A DNA stretch of 64,000 nt, taken from positions 1-64,000 of the forward strand of contig CALKDR010000001.1 of the NCBI GenBank assembly GCA_938084175.1, read 5' to 3'. The position numbers and the translations under genes are program-made. The stretch comes from an uncultured Campylobacterales bacterium (lineage in GTDB: Bacteria; Campylobacterota; Campylobacteria; Campylobacterales; Arcobacteraceae). This document shows positions 53,000 to 62,412 of the stretch, in pieces; within the stretch, counting starts at the first letter, position 1; each line of letters starts with the position of its first letter. The notes under the pieces are model-generated. The model had not been told where the DNA came from, did not search any database, and saw nothing but the letters and a program-made list of their open reading frames with translations.

Positions 53000-53029
53000 T
53001 TGGATTTACACAGTTATTTTTACACTATC
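53000..53029 (+). repeat. terminal inverted repeat of the miniature element (right)
   Basis: TTGGATTTACACAGTT followed by ATTTTTACACTATC, the inverted partner of 52823-52852. GGATTTACACAGTT is a common sort of end for IS256-group elements. Confidence 0.85.
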
Positions 53030-53045
53030 TTTTAAATGAAAAGAT

Positions 53046-53768
53046 TTAAAAGTTAAAATCTTCTCCAAGATAATGTTCACGTACTTTCTTATCTTGTTTA
53101 ATTTCAGCACTAGTTCCGCTTGCAAGTAAAGAACCCGCTTTCATAACATAAGCTCTATCACAAATTTCTAAAGTCTCTCTAACATTATGATCTGTAATTA
53201 AAACTCCAATATTAATTTTTGTTAGTTGTGCAATAATTTCTTGAATGTCTTTTACAGCAATAGGATCAACACCAGCAAAAGGTTCATCAAGAAGTAAGAA
53301 CTTTGGGTGAGATACTAAAGCACGAGCAATTTCCGTTCTCCTTCTCTCTCCACCTGAAAGTGAAACACCCTTTCTTTGTCTTATTGGTTCTATATTAAAT
53401 ACTTCAAGAAGTTCTTCAACACGCTTATGCTGTTCTGCTTTATCATCTGTTATAATTTGAGCTGCTAGCATTAAATTATCTTCAACAGATAAGTCTTTAA
53501 AAATAGAAGATTCTTGTGGTAAATAACCTATTCCCCTTAATGCTCTTTTATGTAAAGGTAAAGATGTGATATCTTTATCGTCGAAGAAAACTTGACCTGA
53601 ACTTGGCTTCACTAATCCACATACCGTATAAAAAGTTGTAGTTTTACCAGCACCATTTGGTCCAAGTAGTCCAACAATTTCACCAGAATTTACTTCTAAA
53701 GAAATTCCATGTAATATTTGAGTTTTTTTGATTGCTTTTGTTATATCTGTAATTCTTAATCTATGCAT
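53046..53768 (-). CDS. lptB: lipopolysaccharide export ABC transporter ATPase
   Basis: ATPase of the LptB2FG complex that extracts lipopolysaccharide from the inner membrane. Walker A is GPNGAGKTTTFYT, the Q-loop is GYLPQESSIFKDL, the signature is LSGGERRR, and Walker B is FLLLDEPFAGVDP; GLLGPNGAGKTT and QESSIF are typical of LptB. I start it at the ATG at 53768 (MHRLRITDI), inside the end of tsaE (8-base overlap). The track's GTG start adds nine residues with no family match. The permeases lptF and lptG are not in the window. Confidence 0.93.
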   Translation of the reverse strand: MHRLRITDITKAIKKTQILHGISLEVNSGEIVGLLGPNGAGKTTTFYTVCGLVKPSSGQVFFDDKDITSLPLHKRALRGIGYLPQESSIFKDLSVEDNLMLAAQIITDDKAEQHKRVEELLEVFNIEPIRQRKGVSLSGGERRRTEIARALVSHPKFLLLDEPFAGVDPIAVKDIQEIIAQLTKINIGVLITDHNVRETLEICDRAYVMKAGSLLASGTSAEIKQDKKVREHYLGEDFNF

Positions 53769-54174
53769 TGATTTTATATTGCCTTTTATTATCACATTTT
53801 TCTATTTCTATTAAAATCACATTATATCCATACTCTTCTAATAAATTTTGTAATTTTTCATCGCCCCACTCTACAAAATGAGTTCCACTTTTTTCAAATT
53901 CTTCAAGCATTCCAAGAGCTATAAAATCTTCTAAACTTTTATTATAAATATCATAATGATATATATCATTTGAATAAACACTTTGTAATGAAAAAGTAGG
54001 AGATGTAACTAAATCATCTAAACCAAGTGATTTAACATAGTTTTTAACAAGAGTAGTTTTCCCACTTGCTAAATCACCTCTTAAAATTACAATCACATCA
54101 TCAACTATAATATTTTTTAATTCATTAGTTAAAATATCAATTTCTTTTAATGCTAAGTTATATTTTTTTACCAA
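53761..54174 (-). CDS. tsaE: tRNA threonylcarbamoyladenosine biosynthesis ATPase
   Basis: Small P-loop protein of the t6A complex with TsaB and TsaD. Walker A is LRGDLASGKTTLVKNYVKSL (near residue 36), followed by the TsaE-specific SPTFSLQSVY and HYDIYN and by HFVEWGDE. At 137 residues the length is standard. It lies between trpD (8 bases) and lptB (8-base overlap). Confidence 0.93.
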   Translation of the reverse strand: MVKKYNLALKEIDILTNELKNIIVDDVIVILRGDLASGKTTLVKNYVKSLGLDDLVTSPTFSLQSVYSNDIYHYDIYNKSLEDFIALGMLEEFEKSGTHFVEWGDEKLQNLLEEYGYNVILIEIEKCDNKRQYKINA

Positions 54175-54182
54175 ACTAATAC

Positions 54183-55163
54183 CTATAATTGATTTGAAAC
54201 TTTGATTATTTGTTCAAGCTTTTCTTTTGCTTTACCATTTAATAAAGCTTCTCTTGCAATTTGTATTCCATCTTGGAAATCTCTTGCTTTTTCATCAACT
54301 ATTAAAGCTGCGGCTGTATTTATTAAAACAATATCAAGTTTCGCACCTTTTATATTGTTTGACAAAATTTCTTTTGTTATATTTGCATTAAAAGCTGCGT
54401 CTGCACCTATAATCTCTTCTTTTGGAGCTAATTTCAATCCATAATTTTCAGGATTGATTTCAAAATCTTCAATTCTTCCGTTAAACAATGAAGTTCCATA
54501 AGAAATATCAGATATTGATATTTCATCCATTCCATCTTTTGAAGATACAATTATTGATCTTTTTGTATTTAATAAATCTAAAGCAGATGCAATTTTATTG
54601 ATATATGATTTATCAAAAACACCAATTAATTGTTTAGAAACAGTTGCAGGATTTGATAAAGGTCCTAATATATTAAAAATTGTTCTATGTGGAATACTTT
54701 TTCTAATAGGCATAATATATTTCATTGCAGGATGATGATTTTGAGCGAACATAAAAGTAAAACCTGTTTCTTCTAAAATCTTTGCAGAGTTTTCAAGTGA
54801 TAAATCAAGTTTAATATTTAAAGCTTCAAGCATATCAGCACTTCCACTTTTACTTGTAATACTTCTATTTCCATGCTTTGCAACATAACAGTCACAAGCA
54901 CTTAAAAGTATTGAAACAGTAGTTGAAATATTAAAAGAGTTTGATTTATCACCACCTGTTCCACAGTTATCAATAATTTTTTCTTTTAAATCATAATGAA
55001 CAGGTAAAGGAATCAAATGATCTCTCATAGCACTAGCTGCTCCTGCAATTTCACCAGCAGTTTCTCCTCTTTCATAAATTTCTATTAAATATTCTCTTAC
55101 TTCATCTTCGGGTAATCTATTTTCAAAGATATCATCGAATTTCATTTTTGCTGTATTAAACAT
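54183..55163 (-). CDS. trpD: anthranilate phosphoribosyltransferase
   Basis: Second step of tryptophan synthesis from anthranilate and PRPP. The PRPP site IDNCGTGGDKSNSFNISTTVS is clear, as are KHGNRSITSKSGSADMLEAL, HHPAMKYIMPIRKSI and the NILGPLSNP motif. At 326 residues it is a stand-alone TrpD with no glutamine amidotransferase part. No other trp gene is close, so the pathway is dispersed. It overlaps the S4-protein gene by 8 bases. Confidence 0.94.
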   Translation of the reverse strand: MFNTAKMKFDDIFENRLPEDEVREYLIEIYERGETAGEIAGAASAMRDHLIPLPVHYDLKEKIIDNCGTGGDKSNSFNISTTVSILLSACDCYVAKHGNRSITSKSGSADMLEALNIKLDLSLENSAKILEETGFTFMFAQNHHPAMKYIMPIRKSIPHRTIFNILGPLSNPATVSKQLIGVFDKSYINKIASALDLLNTKRSIIVSSKDGMDEISISDISYGTSLFNGRIEDFEINPENYGLKLAPKEEIIGADAAFNANITKEILSNNIKGAKLDIVLINTAAALIVDEKARDFQDGIQIAREALLNGKAKEKLEQIIKVSNQL

Positions 55164-55419
55164 TTAATTCTCCTTCAATCTTTTCTACATATTCTGCCAT
55201 TTTAGATTTTGGCGTTGATTTTACATTTGGTATTTGTAAAACTTTAAATTTGTCACTTTTTTCAAGATATCTAATTTCTATAATATCTCCAAGCTTGACT
55301 TCTTTAGCTTTTTTAACGCTTTGATTATTTATAAAAACAACTTTATGTTGTAACATATCTTCAGCAACTGCTCTTCTTTTAGTAATATTTACTGCATTTA
55401 AAAATTTATCTATTCTCAT
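55156..55419 (-). CDS. S4-domain RNA-binding protein (Hsp15-like)
   Basis: 87 residues, almost all one S4 domain: MRIDKFLNAVNITKRRAVAEDML at the start, then VFINNQSVKKAKEVKLGDII and EIRYLEKSDKFKVLQI. This is the shape of Hsp15/RqcP-type ribosome-binding proteins, which act on stalled 50S subunits. Which of these it is cannot be told. It is the first gene of the minus-strand run S4-trpD-tsaE-lptB, divergent from argG. Confidence 0.85.
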   Translation of the reverse strand: MRIDKFLNAVNITKRRAVAEDMLQHKVVFINNQSVKKAKEVKLGDIIEIRYLEKSDKFKVLQIPNVKSTPKSKMAEYVEKIEGELNV

Positions 55420-55488
55420 AATAAAGATTATAACTAATTTTAGATAAAATATTAGCCATAAAAATAATGATAATCATAGGATAAATTT

Positions 55489-56730
55489 ATGAGTAAAAAA
55501 GATGTTAAAAAAGTAGTATTAGCTTATAGTGGTGGGCTTGATACTTCAGTTATATTAAAATGGCTTCAAGATGAATATAATGCAGAAGTAATTACATTTA
55601 CAGCAGACTTAGGTCAAGGTGAAGAAGTTGAACCAGCACGTGAAAAAGCACTTGCGATGGGTATTAAACCAGAAAATATTTTTATTTTAGATATACAAGA
55701 AGAGTTCGTAAAAGATTACGTTTTCCCAATGTTTAGAGCAAATGCAATTTATGAAGGTGAATATTTATTAGGAACTTCAATAGCTCGTCCTTTAATTTCA
55801 AAAAAACAAATTGAAATTGCACATAAAATGGGTGCAGATGCTGTATCACATGGAGCTACAGGAAAAGGTAATGACCAAGTAAGATTTGAATTAGGATACT
55901 TAGGACTTGATTCAGAAATTACTGTAATTGCACCATGGAGAGAATGGGATTTAAATTCTAGAGAGAAATTACTTTCTTATGCTCAAGAGCATGGAATTTC
56001 AATTGATAAAAAGCATTTAGATGCAGATGGTAATCCAGCAGTAAGTCCATATTCAATGGATGCAAATCTTTTACATATTTCATATGAAGGTTTAAGTTTA
56101 GAAGATCCAAATGAAGAACCTGAAGAAGCTATGTGGTTATGGTCTGTTTCTCCTGAAAATGCACCTGATAAGGCTGAGTATATTACAATTGCATACAAAA
56201 ATGGTGATCCAATTTCAATTAATGGTGAAGAAATGTCACCTGCTACAATTTTAAGAACTTTAAATACATATGGAAACAAACATGGTATTGGAAGAATTGA
56301 TATTGTTGAAAATAGATATGTTGGTATGAAAGCACGTGGTTGTTATGAAACGCCAGGTGGAACTATCATGTTAAAAGGTCATAGAGCTATTGAATCTATT
56401 ACTTTAGATAGAGAAGCTGCACACTTAAAAGATGAATTAATGCCTAAATATGCTAAGTTAATTTATCAAGGATACTGGTTCTCACCTGAGAGAGAAATGT
56501 TACAGGCTTCAATTGATGCAACTCAAAAAAATGTAGAAGGTAGTGTTAAACTTAAACTTTACAAAGGTAATGTAATAGTTGTTGGAAGAGAATCTTCAAA
56601 ATCATTATTTTCAGAAGCTCACTCAACGTTTGAAGAAGATGAAGTATATAATCAAAAAGATGCAGAAGGCTTTATTAGACTTAATGCTTTAAGATTTATA
56701 ATCGCTGGTCAAACTCAAAATAAAAAGTAG
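55489..56730 (+). CDS. argG: argininosuccinate synthase
   Basis: Joins citrulline and aspartate with ATP in arginine synthesis. The PP-loop is [16 protein letters not shown] near residue 15. [30 protein letters not shown] and [20 protein letters not shown] are all intact, and the length of 413 is typical. AGGATAAATT precedes the ATG. The gamma carbonic anhydrase gene follows 5 bases later. Confidence 0.96.
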   Translation: MSKKDVKKVVLAYSGGLDTSVILKWLQDEYNAEVITFTADLGQGEEVEPAREKALAMGIKPENIFILDIQEEFVKDYVFPMFRANAIYEGEYLLGTSIARPLISKKQIEIAHKMGADAVSHGATGKGNDQVRFELGYLGLDSEITVIAPWREWDLNSREKLLSYAQEHGISIDKKHLDADGNPAVSPYSMDANLLHISYEGLSLEDPNEEPEEAMWLWSVSPENAPDKAEYITIAYKNGDPISINGEEMSPATILRTLNTYGNKHGIGRIDIVENRYVGMKARGCYETPGGTIMLKGHRAIESITLDREAAHLKDELMPKYAKLIYQGYWFSPEREMLQASIDATQKNVEGSVKLKLYKGNVIVVGRESSKSLFSEAHSTFEEDEVYNQKDAEGFIRLNALRFIIAGQTQNKK

Positions 56731-56735
56731 AAACT

Positions 56736-57236
56736 ATGATATTAAAATTTAAAGAGTTTTATCCAGTTATTGCTCAAAGTGCTTGGGTTGCCCCAAGTGC
56801 CGATGTTATTGGACAAGTTACAATGGGTGAAAATTCATCTATATGGTTTCAATGTGTAATTAGAGCAGATGTTAGTACTGTAACTATTGGTAAAAACAGT
56901 AATATTCAAGATTTATCAATGATTCATACAGATGTTAATTCACAAACAATAATAGGTGACAACGTTACAATTGGACATAAAGTTATGCTTCATGGTTGTA
57001 AAATTGAAGATAACTGTCTAATTGGTATGAGTGCAACAATTTTAGATAATGCAGTTATTGGAAAAGGTTCAATTGTTGGAGCAAATTCATTAGTTACAGC
57101 AGGAAAAGTGTTTCCAGCAAATTCTTTGATTATGGGAAGTCCTGCAAAAGTTGTTAAGCAATTAAATGATGAAGATGAGCAAGGTTTGATTAATCATGCA
57201 GCTCATTATGTAGATTATAAAAACGACTACAGATAA
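56736..57236 (+). CDS. gamma-class carbonic anhydrase-like hexapeptide protein
   Basis: 166 residues forming a left-handed beta helix, seen as repeated hexapeptides (IGQVTMGENSSIW, VTIGKNSNIQD, TIIGDNVTIGH, CLIGMSATI). Metal-type histidines are in MIHTDVN, IGHKVMLHG. The family includes YrdA/PaaY and Cam-like enzymes, and carbonic anhydrase activity varies between members. It follows argG closely, perhaps by chance of packing. Confidence 0.86.
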   Translation: MILKFKEFYPVIAQSAWVAPSADVIGQVTMGENSSIWFQCVIRADVSTVTIGKNSNIQDLSMIHTDVNSQTIIGDNVTIGHKVMLHGCKIEDNCLIGMSATILDNAVIGKGSIVGANSLVTAGKVFPANSLIMGSPAKVVKQLNDEDEQGLINHAAHYVDYKNDYR

Positions 57237-57253
57237 AATATACTTAAAAAGCC

Positions 57254-57281
57254 TAGCTTAGTATTTTTAAATACTAAGCTA
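57254..57281. terminator. bidirectional terminator between carbonic anhydrase and dUTPase genes
   Basis: TAGCTTAGTATTT (57254-57266) pairs perfectly with AAATACTAAGCTA (57269-57281). T-rich sequence lies on both sides, fitting use by both convergent genes. Confidence 0.85.
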
Positions 57282-57286
57282 ATTTC

Positions 57287-58180
57287 TTATTTACACTTAC
57301 TATAAGCTTTTGTTAATTCAGCATCTAAAATATCAAAACTCACATTTTCCATAGTTTCAATTATTTCAATCATTACAACATTATCTTCTCTACCGTTCCA
57401 TTCTTTTATATAAGTACCCTCTTTATATCCATTATCTTGCCTAAATTTATTTAAACAATTTTTTCCAATATAAAGTTTTTGTAGCCAAGTAAATGAAAGA
57501 CCTGAAATTTTACAAGTTCTAAAAAACTGATCTATAAATCTTTCAATTACTGAAAATGATGGCATATTTCCTGTTTGGATTGCCAAAGCAATATAAGATA
57601 GTTTTTCAGATTCTTTAATCATTAATTTTACATCAACATTTTCTACTGCTTCATAAATACAATGAGTATTAACTAAAGATACACCTTTAGGTACATTTGT
57701 TTCTTGTAAAATATACGACATTAAAAAATGCCAAATATCAACAAGCTCAACATGAACATTATTCATATCAGGATCAGCTGCTATATTTTTCCAATGTTTC
57801 CAAGGAGCAGAATCAATTAATTCAGCAACTTCCATATGTATACATCTAAGCCAGTTAATCTCTTTACCGAACTTGTTTACACCTAATTCCCAGTTCTTAC
57901 CATTTGTAGAATCATTTAATTGTTTTTGTAATAAAAACATTTCTTCTAAAAGTGAAGTTAAAGGTAAACGCTCTTCAACAACACTATCTAAAGCAGTATT
58001 ATTTGGAAGTTCACCCTCACCTTTTAATAAATGTACAATTAAAGATACAGTATTTGGTACTTCATCTTTTTCTTCCCATTCTAGAACATCTGATGATGTA
58101 ACGCCTATATATCTCATAAAATCTTCAATTGACAAAAATCCTAATGATTTAATACTTATTTTAAAATCTTTATATAACAA
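57287..58180 (-). CDS. dimeric all-alpha dUTPase with N-terminal HTH-like region
   Basis: 297 residues. About residues 1-60 resemble an XRE-type helix-turn-helix (SIEDFMRYIGVTSSDVLEWEE). From about residue 85 comes the all-alpha NTP-pyrophosphatase domain: HMEVAELIDSAPWKHWKN (metal acidic residues), VELVDIWHFLMSY, and the dUTPase-specific GYKEGTYIKEWNGREDN. It hydrolyses dUTP to dUMP, keeping uracil out of DNA. The start is TTG, fixed by AGGAGAG six bases upstream. Upstream on the same strand is a dead kinase. Confidence 0.88.
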   Translation of the reverse strand: MLYKDFKISIKSLGFLSIEDFMRYIGVTSSDVLEWEEKDEVPNTVSLIVHLLKGEGELPNNTALDSVVEERLPLTSLLEEMFLLQKQLNDSTNGKNWELGVNKFGKEINWLRCIHMEVAELIDSAPWKHWKNIAADPDMNNVHVELVDIWHFLMSYILQETNVPKGVSLVNTHCIYEAVENVDVKLMIKESEKLSYIALAIQTGNMPSFSVIERFIDQFFRTCKISGLSFTWLQKLYIGKNCLNKFRQDNGYKEGTYIKEWNGREDNVVMIEIIETMENVSFDILDAELTKAYSKCK

Positions 58181-58195
58181 ATTTAACTCTCCTGT

Positions 58196-59250
58196 TGTAA
58201 TGGTAATTTTATTTTCTATCTTTTTTCATTTAATACATCGCATGCATTTTTGATTATATTTATAAGAGCTTGAACAATTTTATTTAAATATACATGAAAT
58301 TTTACTTGTGTATTTAATTGTACTGAATTAGCTTTTAATAAATATCCTAAAATCAATAGATTTGTTACCCATCATTTTTGTAAGTGGTATTTTTTGAACT
58401 AAAATTGAAACAGCTTGTAAAGGTTGTCTCCATTGATGTGTAATCATTGAAATCATTTCACCCATTGCTGAGTGTTTTGATTGTTTTATTAGTAAATTTT
58501 GTTGACTTTCTATAACTTGTTTAGAAGTAATATCTTGACTTATTGCATCAAATCTAATAATTTTAACCTATACTATCAAAGTTTGGATAAATAGTTGTTT
58601 CAACCCAATAAAACTATCCATTTTTTTAGTATTTTTTATTTCTCCAGACTTTATTGTTTCCCATAAATCATCAATTATTTTATGTGCTGTATCATTATGC
58701 TTTAATAAGCTTTGCGTTTGTCCTACTAATTCCTAACTTGTATATCAGTTAATTTTACAAAAAGCTGAAGAAACTTTTTGTATTTTTCCTTTTAAATCTG
58801 TTCGAGATAGGATAACTTGTTTATCAACAATATCAGCAGACTTACTTAAAGCTTTTTGTATATCTTCTGCTTTTTTACTATATGTTTCTAGGAAATTTAC
58901 AAATATTATGTCTGTAAGTTGATCAATTTGTATAAATTTATCTAAAGTATTAGTTTTAAGTTTATTTAAATAGTTAAGAAAATCATTTATTGCTAAAGAT
59001 TGCCCTACTTTTATTTTTTCATTATTAATCCAGTATCTAATTATTACAAATTTATTTTTTCAAAATTATTAATTTGTTCTTTTAAATGCATAATATTACT
59101 TGTATTATTTTTGTTTATAAAAATTACGATCCATTTTACTAGATTGCTTAACAACAGTAGAAGGAATTTGTTGTGATTTAAAACCATAAGGTTTTCCTTG
59201 TTACCAAGTTACATAATAATGAATATATTTTTGACAAATAATTCTTTTCG
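58196..59250 (-). pseudogene. decayed PAS-domain sensor histidine kinase, truncated
   Basis: Reading the minus strand in shifting frames gives a sensor start (YVTW, QGKPYGFKSQQIPSTVVKQS), coiled segments, a PAS domain (ELVGQTQSLLKHNDTAHKII, IIRFDAISQDITS) and the HisKA motif SKHSAMGEMISMITHQWRQPL. The ATP-binding N-box follows as QALINIIKNACDVLNEKR. After that the sequence runs out just before the dUTPase ribosome site, so the G-boxes are deleted. Multiple stops and frameshifts are present. It is of the same kinase group as the remnants at 15.5 and 50.6 kb. Confidence 0.85.
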
Positions 59251-59258
59251 TAATCATC

Positions 59259-59831
59259 TTAAACTTCCACTTTACTTTGAATTGCTTTTGATAAAGATAA
59301 AATATCTACATTTTCTAAGCTAACTCCTGTTGGAACTCCTTGAGCAATTTTTGTAAATCTGATTTCTTTATCTTTTAGTTTATCTTCTATATAAAAGATA
59401 AAAGCATCATTTGCAATAGATGGAGTAATTGCAAAAAGAATAGTTTGCACTTCATTATTATCAACAAATTGAGTTAAGGAATCAATTGCATACTGATCTA
59501 ATTCTTCAATAACAAAATATTTCCCATCAAATTGCTTTGAATCTTCAATAATAAAAATATCTTTTGCACTTTGTACTATACACATTTTAGTGTTATCTCT
59601 TGAATCATCTAAGCATACTTCGCAGATTTCATGTTCACTCATAGAACCACATTTAACACATTTTGTAATATTTTTTAATGCATTTTCTATACTGTGTGCA
59701 ATTTTTATTCCACAATAATTATCATTCATAACTACATGATACGCAAGTCTTAAAGCTGATTTCTTTCCAATTGTAGGTAAAGATTCAAATGCTTCAACAA
59801 GATCATAAAATTTTTCTAGGCCTTTTTTCAT
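59259..59831 (-). CDS. recR: recombination protein RecR
   Basis: DNA repair protein that acts with RecO (and RecF) to load RecA on gaps. The helix-hairpin-helix start is FESLPTIGKKSALRLAYHV, the zinc finger CVKCGSMSEHEICEVCLDD follows, then a Toprim domain (MCIVQSAKDIFIIEDSKQF) and the C-terminal GVPTGVSLENVD Walker-B-like end. At 190 residues it is slightly short but complete. It is divergent from dnaJ. Confidence 0.94.
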   Translation of the reverse strand: MKKGLEKFYDLVEAFESLPTIGKKSALRLAYHVVMNDNYCGIKIAHSIENALKNITKCVKCGSMSEHEICEVCLDDSRDNTKMCIVQSAKDIFIIEDSKQFDGKYFVIEELDQYAIDSLTQFVDNNEVQTILFAITPSIANDAFIFYIEDKLKDKEIRFTKIAQGVPTGVSLENVDILSLSKAIQSKVEV

Positions 59832-59931
59832 GTGGCGATTATATCTAAAAGTATCTAAAATTAATTCATTAAAATTTTAGATACTTTTAGATAAAATCGC
59901 GAACAAATATAAATTATATAGGAGTTAATAA

Positions 59932-61056
59932 TTGACTGAAATAGACTATTATGAATTATTAGAAGTAAGCAGAGATGCTGAAAAAGGTACAATTAAAAAA
60001 GCTTATAGAAAAATGGCAATGAAGTTTCACCCTGATAAAAACCCAGGAGATAATGAAGCAGAAGAACAATTTAAAGCAGTTAATGAAGCATATCAAGTAT
60101 TAAGTGATCAAGAAAAAAGAGCTATTTATGATAGACATGGAAAAGCAGGTTTAGAAGGTCATGGACAACAAAGAGGTGGTTTCTCAGGTGGATTTGATGA
60201 CCTAGGTTCCGTTTTTGAAGAAATGTTTGGTTCAGCTTTTGGCGGTGGGGGAAGCTCAAGAAGACAACAAAAATCTTACAATTATAATTTAGATATTACA
60301 GTTGAAGTAAACTTAGAGTTTAACGAAGCTATTTTTGGTTGTAATAAAGATATTAAGTATAAATACAAGACAGCTTGTAAACCGTGTAAAGGTACAGGAG
60401 CTAAAGATGGTAAATTATCTACTTGTTCAACTTGTGCAGGTCAAGGTCAAGTTCATGCAAGACAAGGTTTTATGACATTTGCACAAACTTGTCCAACTTG
60501 TGGTGGATCAGGGAAATCTCCTAGTTCATCTTGTAAAGCATGTAACGGAAAAGGTTATGATGAAGTTAAAGATAACTTTAAAGTAGATATTCCTGAAGGT
60601 GTAAACGATGGAATGAGAATTAGAGTTTCTAATAAAGGAAATATTGCACCTGATGGTTCAAGAGGCGATTTATATTTAGAAGTTTCTGTAAATGAAGACT
60701 CTCATTTTGTAAGACATGATGATGATATTTATTATGAAGCACCTATTTTCTTTACTCAAGTAGCCCTTGGTGGAAAAATTAAAATACCTGGATTAAGAGG
60801 TGAGTTAGAACTTGATATTCCTGTTGGTGTTAAAGACAAACAACAACTTACATTTAGAAATGAAGGTGTTAAATCAGTTCAAGGTCATGGAAAAGGTAAT
60901 TTAGTTGTACAAATTAAAATTGAATACCCTAAAAAAATAAATGACGAACAAAAAGAACTTTTAGAAAAACTACAAGAAAGCTATGGTGTTGAGAGTAAAC
61001 CTCATGAATCAAGTTTTGAAGGTATGTTTGCTAAAGCAAAGAAGTGGTTTTCTTAA
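59932..61056 (+). CDS. dnaJ: chaperone protein DnaJ
   Basis: Hsp40 co-chaperone that delivers clients to DnaK. The J domain has HPD ([11 protein letters not shown]), followed by a Gly/Phe stretch, four zinc repeats ([36 protein letters not shown]) and the C-terminal substrate domains. At 374 residues it has the full type I layout. The start is TTG with an AGGAG site 7 bases upstream. It stands apart from dnaK and grpE. Confidence 0.96.
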   Translation: MTEIDYYELLEVSRDAEKGTIKKAYRKMAMKFHPDKNPGDNEAEEQFKAVNEAYQVLSDQEKRAIYDRHGKAGLEGHGQQRGGFSGGFDDLGSVFEEMFGSAFGGGGSSRRQQKSYNYNLDITVEVNLEFNEAIFGCNKDIKYKYKTACKPCKGTGAKDGKLSTCSTCAGQGQVHARQGFMTFAQTCPTCGGSGKSPSSSCKACNGKGYDEVKDNFKVDIPEGVNDGMRIRVSNKGNIAPDGSRGDLYLEVSVNEDSHFVRHDDDIYYEAPIFFTQVALGGKIKIPGLRGELELDIPVGVKDKQQLTFRNEGVKSVQGHGKGNLVVQIKIEYPKKINDEQKELLEKLQESYGVESKPHESSFEGMFAKAKKWFS

Positions 61057-61158
61057 AAATTACTAATTAAAACTTAGAAGTACTAACTTTATTTCAAATG
61101 TCATAATTAGGTCATATTCCTAGTGTATAAATTTATACATTTATCACAGGAGTATGTT

Positions 61159-61965
61159 ATGTTAAAAACATTATTAATGTTTTTTGGTCTTTGTTCAACT
61201 TTATTTGCTTTAACAGCAGTAAGTGATGAAAATCAAGACCTTCTTTTTACTATGTTAGCTTATGGCAATGAAGGGTCTGTTAACTTAGATGAAATCTTTG
61301 TTGCATTACAAACAAAATTTTTTAAAAAAGCTTATTTAGGAATTATTACAATTGTTCCTTTATTTTTTTTAGTTCATTATTTAATTATTGGACCAAAAGA
61401 ATTCTCTTATAAAGGTAAAAAATATTATTTTATTTAATAGAGTTATTCACGCTATTGCTGCTATTTCATTTATATTATTAATACCAAGTGGTTTAATTAT
61501 GATGTTCGGTTCATATTTTGGTGGTGGAAGCTTTGTAATAGCATGTAAAGATATTCATGCTGTTGTTACTGTTTTATTTATAATAAGTGTAATACCTATG
61601 TTTTTCATGTGGTTCAAAGGTATGCTTTTTACTGGTGATGATATTAAATGGCTTATGATATTAGGTGGATATTTATCAAAATCAAAAGACCAGTTCCTGC
61701 AGGGAAATTTAATGCAGGACAAAAAATGTGATTTTGGGTATGTACAATTGGTGGTTTTGCTATGATTTATACAGTAGATACACTTTATGTACAAGATTTA
61801 GATATGCAGATTTTACATACAGTAGGACTTGCAATAACAACACTATTTTTTATTCATATATATGTCAATGTTTGCTATAAAAGGTTCACTTCAAAGTACT
61901 ATAAATGGGTATAAAGAAGAAGAGGAAGTTAAGATTTTACATAGTTCGTATTATAAAAAAGTATA
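61159..61965 (+). pseudogene. fdhC: frameshifted formate dehydrogenase cytochrome b subunit
   Basis: A strong ribosome site (CACAGGAG) and ATG open the gene (MLKTLLMFFGLCSTLFA signal). The periplasmic part and first helix (GIITIVPLFFLVHYLI) run to 61437. The frame then shifts into FNRVIHAIAAISFILLIPSG, GGGSFVIACKDIHAVVTV and MFFMWFKGMLFTGDDIKW, and later shifts give RPVPAGKFNAGQK, FWVCTIGGFAMIYTVD, GLAITTLFFIHIYM and GSLQSTINGYKEEEEVK. Together these match the whole gamma subunit of Fdh, with haem-ligand histidines. At least three frame breaks make it nonfunctional. The catalytic fdhA/fdhB are not here. Confidence 0.85.
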
Positions 61966-61975
61966 AGAAGACAAT

Positions 61976-62386
61976 TCATCTTAAACTGTTATAAATACTT
62001 TTATTATAATTATCGATTTCTTCATATTTATAAATTAATTCTTGATATTTTAAAGAATAATCATTATATAAAAACGCGTGATCATTATCTTCATCATCTT
62101 TATATTTTCCATATTGGTCTTTAGATGTAGTTGATAATGCACTTATGAAATCAAAAGAATTAACAGATGTTAATATTTCAGCTAGTCTATCTTGTGAAAT
62201 TACATCTGTACTTTTTTATTAGTATTATTTAGTTTATGAAAAATAGATGAATGTAATAAATTACTCAAAGAGAAACTAGTACTAAAAAAACTATTTTTAT
62301 CTTAATATTTATCAATAAGATATGAAAATCCCAATTCAAACTTAATCGTTTTTTAATAAAATTTCATTAATATTTGAAGTAATCAT
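61976..62386 (-). pseudogene. decayed unidentified gene downstream of the DUF455 gene
   Basis: From an ATG at 62386 the minus strand reads MITSNINEILLKND and a stop, then continues coding-like in the next frames (KFELGFSYLIDKY, SFFSTSFSLSNLLHSSIFHK) and finally STDVISQDRLAEILTSVNSF ... YEEIDNYNKSIYNSLR to a clean stop. It looks like a helical protein of about 135 residues with two or three lesions. The family is unknown. Being 27 bases after the DUF455 stop it was probably cotranscribed with it. Confidence 0.55.
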
Positions 62387-62412
62387 TATAAAACCTTCTT
62401 CTTTTTTTATGC

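Larger units (their letters stand above)
52823..53029 (-). mobile_element. 207-bp IS256-derived miniature element
   Basis: Two terminal inverted repeats enclose only the first codons of a mutator-type (IS256-family) transposase on the minus strand: from the ATG at 52943, MNILNKEELKRQIREGKEVS and TDGILDEFKSL. The usual next part of the enzyme is missing and the frame runs straight into the far terminal repeat. So nearly the whole transposase was deleted while both ends stayed, giving a MITE-like element. No convincing target-site duplication is seen. It sits harmlessly between the cbiX-like terminator and the end of lptB. Confidence 0.78.
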
